Below, piece after piece: positions 7,792 to 12,657 of a DNA stretch of 12,657 nucleotides (its first letter is position 1; every line of letters begins with the position of its first letter). Source of the DNA: Bacteroidota bacterium (GTDB taxonomy: Bacteria > Bacteroidota > Bacteroidia > UKL13-3); assembly GCA_947460565.1 (NCBI GenBank), contig CANHJJ010000030.1, positions 1 to 12,657 on the forward strand, in the 5' to 3' direction. A program made the translations under genes and the position numbers. The notes under the pieces are model-generated. The model made no database searches and had not been told where the DNA came from. It worked only from the letters and a program-made list of their open reading frames with translations.

Positions 7792-8196
7792 ATGGAAGCA
7801 AATTGGGAAATGAGAACATTATTGGTTGATAACAACCTGGTAACTTTAAAATTAATTGATAAAACCATTAAGGTAAACAGCATTAAACGATGTGTTACAC
7901 ACTCTGTTAATGACTTAGCTAACCTTTATAAGGAACTTCATTTGTTTAACCCTGATGCAGTTGTAACCACTCGTACTAGCAAGGGTTTTGAAGCTTATGA
8001 TGTATTAACTATGGTAAAAAAACATAATGAATATATACCTATTTTTGTGGTGGCAGCTGATAAGAAAAAAATGAATGATTTTTTTCTTTTACAAAAAGGA
8101 GCTGAAGAAATAGTTCTCATGCCCGACTTAACTAGTCTTCATGCTAAAATCAGGGCTAAGTTTGATGAGAAGATATTTGAACTGATAAGACACTAA
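7792..8196 (+). CDS. Degenerate receiver-domain (pseudo-response-regulator) protein
   Basis: A stand-alone receiver-like protein of 134 residues without an output domain. It follows the CheY pattern: strand 1 and acidic site TLLVDNN (Asp13 kept, second acid replaced by Asn14), strand 3 PDAVVTT, strand 4 IPIFVVAADKK, and GAEEIVLMP before the last helix. The position of the phosphorylated Asp holds Thr60, the conserved Thr after strand 4 is Ala88, and the conserved Lys before Pro is Met110. Three of the residues needed for phosphorylation switching are therefore gone, and signalling, if any, should be by protein contact. The start at 7792 has a purine-rich AGGAAAA before it; an in-frame ATG at codon 7 is an alternative. 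The ECF sigma factor begins 64 nt downstream on the same strand. The alignment was made by eye, but the order of secondary structure supports it. Confidence 0.7.
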   Translation: MEANWEMRTLLVDNNLVTLKLIDKTIKVNSIKRCVTHSVNDLANLYKELHLFNPDAVVTTRTSKGFEAYDVLTMVKKHNEYIPIFVVAADKKKMNDFFLLQKGAEEIVLMPDLTSLHAKIRAKFDEKIFELIRH

Positions 8197-8260
8197 TAAA
8201 AAGTTTAGACCTAATTTAAACCTTTTGATCATTCGATTATCTTAGCTGCAAAATTTATTG

Positions 8261-8812
8261 ATGGCAGGAATATTGAATGAGCAAGAGGTTATTTTACTTT
8301 TTCGTAACGAATCTACGAAACATAATGCTTTTGTACAAATTCTAGATGCTTTTCAAAAGCGTGTGTATTGGCATGTCCGAAGAATAGTTATTAGTCATGA
8401 TGATGCAGATGATGTTACCCAAAACACCTTTATTAAGATTTGGGAAAACCTTGAAAATTTTAGAGAAGATTCTAAATTATATACTTGGATATTTAGGATT
8501 GCCACCAATGAAGCCTTGGGATATTTGAATAAGAAAAAATCTGCAACCACATCCTCATTTGGTGATTATGAGCATATTCTTAGTGAAAGTTTAGTAGCTG
8601 GAAGCTATTTTAATGGAAATGCAATTGAGTTGAAACTTCAACAAGCTATATTAATCTTGCCTACAAAGCAAAGACTGGTGTTTAATATGAAATATTTTGA
8701 AAATATGAAGTATGAAGATATGGAGCAGGTATTGGGTACGTCTGTTGGGGCATTGAAAGCATCCTATCACCATGCGGTGAAAAAAATTGAAGAATTTTTA
8801 AAGCACGATTAA
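8261..8812 (+). CDS. ECF-family RNA polymerase sigma factor (sigma-70 regions 2 and 4)
   Basis: Directs RNA polymerase to a specific promoter set, probably envelope- or stress-related. The 183-residue size is typical of ECF factors. Region 2 covers about residues 20-95: FQKRVYWHVRRIV, then DADDVTQNTFIKIWENLENF (the core-binding helix and -10 recognition), then YTWIFRIATNEALGYLNKKK. Region 4 runs from about 125: LPTKQRLVFNMKYFENMKYEDMEQVLG, then SVGALKASYHHAVKKIEEFL, a helix-turn-helix for -35 recognition. There is no extra C-terminal domain. I use the ATG at 8261; a TTG directly before it (8258) is possible but less likely. The next gene, 33 nt away, encodes a membrane protein with a cytosolic N-terminus, the expected place for an anti-sigma factor. 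Confidence 0.93.
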   Translation: MAGILNEQEVILLFRNESTKHNAFVQILDAFQKRVYWHVRRIVISHDDADDVTQNTFIKIWENLENFREDSKLYTWIFRIATNEALGYLNKKKSATTSSFGDYEHILSESLVAGSYFNGNAIELKLQQAILILPTKQRLVFNMKYFENMKYEDMEQVLGTSVGALKASYHHAVKKIEEFLKHD

Positions 8813-8845
8813 ACCATTATTAAGAATTAAAGTCATATAAGCAGG

Positions 8846-9364
8846 ATGCCAGCATTAGAAGAAAATAGACAGGAAAATTTGCTAAGAAAAACGAATGAGC
8901 AGGGTGGTTTTACTACCCCCGATAATTATTTCGATGCAATGAAAAGTTCAATTATTGCAAAAACATCAAGAGATAAATTGACTATTTATAACCATCATGG
9001 TGGATTTGTTGTTCCTGAATTGTTTTTTGAAACGCAAAAAAATAAGATTTTATCAAAATCAACTCCATTTCGCGCACAGAAAATTAGTTTATCATACAAT
9101 CAAATTATATTGAGAGTATCATCTATAGCAGCGATGCTCACTATAGTTGGGTTTTTATTTTTGTTCGAAAATTCGAGCAAGTCACTTGATTTTACCGCCA
9201 ATATTAGTAACGAAGAAATTTTGAATCATTTGGTAAAAAATGATGTAAGTGAGGATTTAATTTGTGAATTATTAAACCGTAATAAGGGTAATAAAAAAGA
9301 AAACGACATAGAGAAATATCTATATGAAAATGCAGATGAAGATCTATTAATGGATAATTTATAA
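8846..9364 (+). CDS. Single-span membrane protein with duplicated GF..P..YF motif, possible anti-sigma factor
   Basis: A 172-residue protein with no signal peptide and one predicted membrane span (about 91-107, VSSIAAMLTIVGFLFLF). The N-terminal half contains the same motif twice, 32 residues apart: GGF-x2-P-x3-F-x6-I-x2-K at residues 20-39 and again at 52-71. The acidic C-terminal part (about 115-172) has two similar segments, EEILNHLVKNDVSEDLI and NDIEKYLYENADEDLL. Proteins of this architecture commonly follow ECF sigma genes in Bacteroidota, and the topology would suit an anti-sigma factor or membrane regulator. I see no ZAS-type Cys/His zinc motif, so the mechanism is unknown. It lies 33 nt after the sigma gene and 11 nt before the Spy-like gene, consistent with one transcript. 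Confidence 0.7.
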   Translation: MPALEENRQENLLRKTNEQGGFTTPDNYFDAMKSSIIAKTSRDKLTIYNHHGGFVVPELFFETQKNKILSKSTPFRAQKISLSYNQIILRVSSIAAMLTIVGFLFLFENSSKSLDFTANISNEEILNHLVKNDVSEDLICELLNRNKGNKKENDIEKYLYENADEDLLMDNL

Positions 9365-9375
9365 AAGACAGAAAA

Positions 9376-9831
9376 ATGGAAAAGACAATAAAATTTGGTA
9401 TTTTAGGATTGCTTTTATTTGCACAATTTAGCCTAATAGCTCAAAAGGGTAAAATAAAGGATCGAATTGAACCTTTAAAAATTGCCTATATAACTCAAAA
9501 ATTAGGTTTAACATCAGAAGAAGCCCAAAAATTCTGGCCCGTTTATAATAAGTTTAATGATGATTTACAGAAATTGCGCTCGAGCACAAAAGATAAATTG
9601 GCTGATGAGTTGAGTGAATTGGCTTCCATGTCGGAAACTGAAGCAGAAAAAACGCTAAATGAAATGCTGAATTATAAAATTAGCGAAGCTGAAATGATTA
9701 AGAAATATGCTTCAGAATTCAAAAAAGTTTTACCTATCAAAAAGGTAGTGATGCTCTACAAAGCTGAAAATGATTTTAAAAGAGAATTGTTAAAAAAGCT
9801 GAGGGATAATGGGAGGCGTGAGGCTAATTAA
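9376..9831 (+). CDS. Secreted Spy/CpxP-like helical protein, putative sensor or chaperone
   Basis: A periplasmic protein of 151 residues. The signal peptide (residues 1-22, hydrophobic core FGILGLLLFAQFSLIA) is cut before Gln23. The mature part is almost wholly charged and helical, with the characteristic LTSEEAQKFWPVYNKF (45-59), which matches the LT.eEA..F.P.y motif of Spy/CpxP-like and heavy-metal-sensor-like proteins in Bacteroidota. A further helix ISEAEMIKKYASEFKKVLP precedes the Lys/Arg-rich tail. Spy and CpxP are periplasmic chaperones and stress sensors in enterobacteria; a similar role here is inferred from the motif and from the sigma-factor context. The gene starts 11 nt after its neighbour, and two hairpins end the unit 4 nt after the stop. 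Confidence 0.78.
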   Translation: MEKTIKFGILGLLLFAQFSLIAQKGKIKDRIEPLKIAYITQKLGLTSEEAQKFWPVYNKFNDDLQKLRSSTKDKLADELSELASMSETEAEKTLNEMLNYKISEAEMIKKYASEFKKVLPIKKVVMLYKAENDFKRELLKKLRDNGRREAN

Positions 9832-9835
9832 TTAT

Positions 9836-9852
9836 GTAAACTAAAAGTTTAC
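9836..9852 (+). repeat. Short perfect hairpin directly before a terminator
   Basis: GTAAACT (9836-9842) and AGTTTAC (9846-9852) form a perfect 7-bp stem with a 3-nt loop. It begins 4 nt after the stop of the Spy-like gene and touches the terminator stem that starts at 9853. It may protect the 3' end or be a helper structure. Confidence 0.6.
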
Positions 9853-9884
9853 AAAAAACTTGCCACCCAAAAGGCAAGTTTTTT
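9853..9884 (+). terminator. Strong Rho-independent terminator of the sigma-factor gene cluster
   Basis: AAAAAACTTGCC (9853-9864) and GGCAAGTTTTTT (9873-9884) pair perfectly over 12 bp with an 8-nt loop. The A and T flanks make it able to work on both strands, but only the plus strand has a gene leading into it nearby. Confidence 0.9.
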
Positions 9885-9975
9885 ATTTTATGAACGATGA
9901 AAAGCCTTTCGAATTGTAATTTATTATACATGAAAATTGATTTGTTTAAACTGTTAAAAAAAAGGAAAAATTTGG

Positions 9976-10007
9976 TTTCGTAAAGTGATATTAAAACAAT
10001 ATAGTTG
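9976..10007 (+). promoter_or_regulatory. Possible promoter of the enoyl-CoA hydratase gene
   Basis: TATAGTTG at 10000-10007 is one base from the TAnnTTTG -7 element. TTTC at 9976-9979 is 20 nt upstream, and a better TTTG at 9971-9974 is 25 nt away. The leader would be about 50 nt. Neither pairing is ideal. Confidence 0.33.
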
Positions 10008-10010
10008 CAA

Positions 10011-10033
10011 TGATAATTTGTAGACAATTATCA
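10011..10033 (+). repeat. Inverted repeat in the leader of the enoyl-CoA hydratase gene
   Basis: TGATAATT (10011-10018) and AATTATCA (10026-10033) pair perfectly around a 7-nt centre. It lies just after the candidate promoter, so it could be a 5' stabilising hairpin or an operator for a dimeric repressor. AT-rich inverted repeats also arise by chance. Confidence 0.4.
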
Positions 10034-10064
10034 ATTATTTAATACAAAAAGGATTATATAAACC

Positions 10065-10841
10065 ATGTATCAAACTATATTAACTGAAGTAAAAGCACAA
10101 GTGCTTCACATTACAATAAATCGTGAAGATAAACTAAATGCACTTAATATTCAAACTTTAGCAGACATAAAAAATGCTATATTAAATACTTATGATGACG
10201 CTTCTGTTCGTGGTATCATTATTACTGGTGCAGGCAAAAAAGCATTTGCTGCAGGTGCTGATATCGCTGAGTTTGCCAACTTTACTGTTGAAGAAGGAAC
10301 AAAATTAAGTGCTGAAGGACATGCTACTTTACGAGCAATAGACAATTGCCCGAAGCCAGTTATTGCAGCGATCAACGGTTTTGCTTTGGGTGGTGGGAAT
10401 GAATTGGCAATGAGCTGTCACATGCGTGTTTGCTCCGAAAATGCAAAATTCGGACAACCAGAGGTAAACCTAGGAATCATACCAGGTTATGCAGGTACAC
10501 AAAGACTTGCTCAATTAATTGGTAAAGGAAGAGCTTTAGAATTATTGATGACAGCTGATTTAATTGATGCCCAAACTGCATTGAACTTCGGATTGGTAAA
10601 TCATGTGGTTCCTCAAGACCAACTAATTGCTAAATGCGAGGAGATTTTTGCTAAGATTAAGAACAAAGCACCATTGGCCATTTCAAGTATTATCCGCTGT
10701 GCAAACGCTTATTACGAAAAAAGAGCTGATGGAAACAACCTTGAGATTAATGAGTTTGGTAATTTCTTTGGAAGCGAAGATTTTATCGAAGGAACAAAAG
10801 CCTTTTTAGAAAAACGTAAAGCTGACTTTAAAGGAAAATAA
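10065..10841 (+). CDS. Enoyl-CoA hydratase (crotonase superfamily)
   Basis: Hydrates 2-enoyl-CoA to 3-hydroxyacyl-CoA in fatty-acid or short-chain acyl-CoA metabolism. The protein has 258 residues, the usual monofunctional size. The family motifs are present: FAAGADIAEF (oxyanion-hole region and CoA site), ALGGGNELAMSC with catalytic Glu113, and FGQPEVNLGIIPGYAGTQRL with catalytic Glu133. The 20-residue gap between these glutamates is the same as that of Glu144 and Glu164 in rat mitochondrial enoyl-CoA hydratase, so it should be a true hydratase and not an isomerase lacking one Glu. Short-chain (crotonyl-CoA) specificity is likely but cannot be read from the sequence. It stands alone between two terminators with no other beta-oxidation gene in the window. 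Confidence 0.93.
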   Translation: MYQTILTEVKAQVLHITINREDKLNALNIQTLADIKNAILNTYDDASVRGIIITGAGKKAFAAGADIAEFANFTVEEGTKLSAEGHATLRAIDNCPKPVIAAINGFALGGGNELAMSCHMRVCSENAKFGQPEVNLGIIPGYAGTQRLAQLIGKGRALELLMTADLIDAQTALNFGLVNHVVPQDQLIAKCEEIFAKIKNKAPLAISSIIRCANAYYEKRADGNNLEINEFGNFFGSEDFIEGTKAFLEKRKADFKGK

Positions 10842-10855
10842 TTTATGGAAGGTAT

Positions 10856-10888
10856 AAAAGCCACAGAACAATTGGTCTGGGGCTTTTT
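10856..10888. terminator. Bidirectional terminator between convergent genes
   Basis: AAAAGCC (10856-10862) pairs with GGCTTTT (10881-10887); after one A-G mismatch, CAGA (10864-10867) pairs with TCTG (10876-10879) around an 8-nt loop. Because A-rich and T-rich flanks mirror each other, it can end transcripts from both the hydratase and the methyltransferase, and it reaches the stop codon of the latter (10890-10888). Confidence 0.8.
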
Positions 10889-11604
10889 CATGCCCCCATC
10901 ACAAATATTACAGGCTTTTTATGCAATTCAGGTTTTTGTGCCATCCATTCTTTGGCAGTTTTAGTCTTAATCCAAGATTCAGGGCTGCTTATATTGCAAG
11001 CTATGCAGATTCGGGTATTCGGAGCAACCGTTTTTAAAATATCCTCAAGTAATTGATTGTTGCGATATGGAGCTTCCATGAAAATTTGACTTTGGTTTTT
11101 TGTGATTGCATCCTTCTCCATTTCCTTTATTTTCTTGGCTCTTAACGGTTTGTCAATGGGTAAATAGCCATAAAATACAAAGCTCTGTCCACTAAAACCA
11201 CTTGCCATCAATGCCATGAAAATGCTAGAAGCACCAGGTAATGGAATTACCTCAATGTTTTTCTGTTGGGCCAAAGCTACTAAATCACTACCAGGGTCCG
11301 CCACACAAGGCAAACCCGCATCGCTGATAATAGCGGCATCGCAGCCATTTTGTAAAACTTCTAATAGCTTATAAGTTTCGTTTTTATTACTATGTTCGTT
11401 TAGTAAAAATAGCTCTGCTTCTGGCAATGGAACATCCGTTTCAAGCTTTTTTATCAAGGCTCTGCCGCCCTTTTCGCTTTCTACAATAAATTTTTTGACA
11501 TGTTTTATAGCATCTCGAACATAATCGGCCAAAAAATTATTTGGGTTTTCAGCACTCAAAAAATTGGGTATTAAGTAGAGTTTACCGTAGCCTTTGTTTT
11601 GCAT
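10888..11604 (-). CDS. RsmI-like SAM-dependent methyltransferase (tetrapyrrole methylase fold)
   Basis: A 238-residue cytosolic methyltransferase related to RsmI, which 2'-O-methylates C1402 of 16S rRNA. It begins GKLYLIPNFL, has the SAM-site block ISDAGLPCVADPGSDLV (from Ile93), PLPGASSIFMALMASGFSG, and FVFYGYLP. However, where RsmI has the EDTR motif this protein has ESEK (42-45), the start reads IPNFL in place of the usual ATPIGNL, and the late ELTK motif is replaced by NISSP. It is therefore probably the second, uncharacterised RsmI-type paralogue found in Bacteroidota, and its substrate may not be C1402. The start at 11604 is the first ATG and gives the correct N-terminal strand. It shares a divergent intergenic region with the foldase gene. 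Confidence 0.82.
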   Translation of the reverse strand: MQNKGYGKLYLIPNFLSAENPNNFLADYVRDAIKHVKKFIVESEKGGRALIKKLETDVPLPEAELFLLNEHSNKNETYKLLEVLQNGCDAAIISDAGLPCVADPGSDLVALAQQKNIEVIPLPGASSIFMALMASGFSGQSFVFYGYLPIDKPLRAKKIKEMEKDAITKNQSQIFMEAPYRNNQLLEDILKTVAPNTRICIACNISSPESWIKTKTAKEWMAQKPELHKKPVIFVMGA

Positions 11605-11627
11605 ATTTACTAATTGTATGATTTTTA

Positions 11628-11641
11628 ATTATTTAAATAAT
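11628..11641. repeat. 14-bp AT palindrome in a divergent intergenic region
   Basis: ATTATTTAAATAAT is a perfect palindrome between the methyltransferase start and the foldase promoter. It could be a protein-binding site, but such sequences are expected by chance in very AT-rich DNA. Confidence 0.3.
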
Positions 11642-11650
11642 AATATTCTA

Positions 11651-11682
11651 TTTGATTTTAATGGCATTACCCTATATTTTTG
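11651..11682 (+). promoter_or_regulatory. Bacteroidota-type promoter of the PpiD-like gene
   Basis: TTTG at 11651-11654 and TATTTTTG at 11675-11682 match the -33 (TTTG) and -7 (TAnnTTTG) elements exactly, with a 20-nt spacer within the accepted range. Transcription would begin near 11689, leaving a leader of about 15 nt before the ATG at 11704. Confidence 0.7.
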
Positions 11683-11703
11683 CCAACTTCAAAAAAATAA
11701 AGT

Positions 11704-12657
11704 ATGGCAATATTAACCAAAATTAGAAACAGATCAGGATTAGCTGTTGGCTTTGTAGGATTAGCACTGGCTCTTTTTGTAATTTCAGATGCGCTAAATA
11801 GCAACACAGCTATTTTTGGTGGCAAAGGAAACTCAAGTACCGTGGGCGAAATAGCAGGCGAAAAGGTGGGCATTAAGCTTTTTCAACAAAAATATGATGA
11901 GCAAGAGCAAATCATGAAGGATCGTAATCCGAATCAACCAATTGATGATAATACCAGAAATCAATTAAGAGACCAAGTTTGGAATCAGTTATTGCAGGAT
12001 AACTTGATGGCTAAAGAATATAAAGAATTAGGTATTGCTGTTAGCAATGAAGAATTAGAAGATATGATTTATGGCGATAATATCAATGCCAATATCATTC
12101 AAAGTTTTACAGACCCTAAAACCGGTGCTTTTGATAAAAATAATGTAAAGCGTTATCTGAAACAATTAACTGATAATGGCGATGAGAAAGGTAAAAAACA
12201 ATGGAAGCAATACGAAGACTATTTGGTACAAGATGCCATTTCTCGTAAATATACCAATTTAATTAAAAAAGGAACTTATGTTACTTCACTTGAGGCTAAA
12301 AACCTTTACACAAATCGCACTCGAACAGCTGAGTTAAACTTATTAGCATTGCCATACAATCAAATTGCTGATAGCACTATAAATGCCGAAGAGAGCGATT
12401 TGAAGTCTTACTTTCGATCAAACCAAAACAAATACAAAGAAAAAGAAAATAGCCGTAAGTTAGAATTCGTGGTTTGGGATTTTGCGCCAACTTCTGATGA
12501 TAGCGCTGTTGCTCGCAAATGGGCTGCAGACCAAGCTGAACAATTTAAATTAGCTAAAAATGACACTGTTTATGTAGATAATAATGGTGATACAAAATTT
12601 GATCCAATCGCTAAACCTCGTGGTTCTTTCCCTGAAGAAATCGTTGGAAAATTGTTC
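11704..12657 (+). CDS. ppiD: PpiD/SurA-type periplasmic peptidyl-prolyl isomerase, N-terminal part
   Basis: A membrane-anchored periplasmic folding factor for exported and outer-membrane proteins. The first 318 residues are present and the frame is open at the right edge. A short basic cytosolic tail (MAILTKIRNR) is followed by one membrane span (about 11-28), then a SurA_N-type helical chaperone domain: STVGEIAGEKVGIKLFQQKY, NQLRDQVWNQLLQDNLMAKEYKELGI, VSNEELEDMI, FTDPKTGAFDKNNVKRYL. This order (anchor, 'G.ki....f...y', 'W..li....l..e....Gi.vs..El') is the PpiD pattern. The parvulin isomerase domain, which is central in Bacteroidota homologues, lies beyond the window, so catalytic competence cannot be judged. 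Its strong promoter agrees with a constitutive housekeeping gene. Confidence 0.85.
   Translation, partial: MAILTKIRNRSGLAVGFVGLALALFVISDALNSNTAIFGGKGNSSTVGEIAGEKVGIKLFQQKYDEQEQIMKDRNPNQPIDDNTRNQLRDQVWNQLLQDNLMAKEYKELGIAVSNEELEDMIYGDNINANIIQSFTDPKTGAFDKNNVKRYLKQLTDNGDEKGKKQWKQYEDYLVQDAISRKYTNLIKKGTYVTSLEAKNLYTNRTRTAELNLLALPYNQIADSTINAEESDLKSYFRSNQNKYKEKENSRKLEFVVWDFAPTSDDSAVARKWAADQAEQFKLAKNDTVYVDNNGDTKFDPIAKPRGSFPEEIVGKLF

Noticed and set aside
8258..8260. TTG start for the ECF sigma factor
   Set aside because: An ATG follows directly and is the more usual choice.
9824..10027. 67-codon minus-strand ORF after the sigma cluster
   Set aside because: It crosses the perfect terminator and two hairpins, and the protein shows no recognisable feature.
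11667..11873. 68-codon minus-strand ORF at the foldase start
   Set aside because: It is antisense to the promoter and membrane anchor of the PpiD-like gene; no domain is visible.
1..12657. Mobile element, defence island, CRISPR or integrated phage
   Set aside because: No transposase, integrase, repeat array, tRNA-associated att site or shift in gene style was seen.

Overview
This AT-rich window looks like ordinary chromosome from a member of the Bacteroidota, probably a Chitinophagales- or Sphingobacteriales-like lineage. The support is the gene families (Kdo transferase of Bacteroidota type, START-like domain protein, ECF sigma factor followed by a 'GF..P..YF' membrane protein and a Spy/CpxP-like protein, PpiD-type foldase), signal peptides ending in A-Q, weak Shine-Dalgarno sites, and promoters of the TTTG / TAnnTTTG type. 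I see no tRNA, rRNA, CRISPR array, insertion sequence or phage gene.

Layout. Positions 1-1381 (minus): the 5' half of waaA (Kdo transferase, running off the left edge) and, upstream and overlapping it by 20 nt, a small outer-membrane beta-barrel protein. Positions 1598-3984 (plus): ugd and uxs, which convert UDP-glucose to UDP-glucuronate and then UDP-xylose, closed by a clear terminator. Positions 4059-4445 (plus): a START-like domain protein. Positions 4446-4891: a long non-coding stretch with candidate terminator hairpins and a tiny signal-peptide-like ORF. Positions 4892-7609 (minus): a large secreted pullulanase-type GH13 enzyme. Positions 7792-9884 (plus): a degenerate receiver-domain protein, an ECF sigma factor, a single-span membrane protein with a duplicated cytosolic motif, and a secreted Spy-like protein, ending in two back-to-back hairpins. 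Positions 10065-10841 (plus): an enoyl-CoA hydratase, converging on an RsmI-like methyltransferase (10888-11604, minus) across a bidirectional terminator. Positions 11704-12657 (plus): the N-terminal part of a PpiD/SurA-type periplasmic foldase, behind the best promoter in the window.

How the genes fit together. Several concern the cell envelope: Kdo addition to lipid A, a barrel protein, sugar nucleotides for surface polysaccharide, an envelope-type sigma-factor module and a periplasmic foldase. The most interesting part is 7792-9831, where a receiver domain that has lost its phosphorylation chemistry sits directly upstream of an ECF sigma factor, a probable membrane regulator and a probable periplasmic sensor. 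That these four act as one system is inference from gene order. The rest is mostly recognisable housekeeping and metabolic genes, and I do not see an obviously new mobile or defence system.
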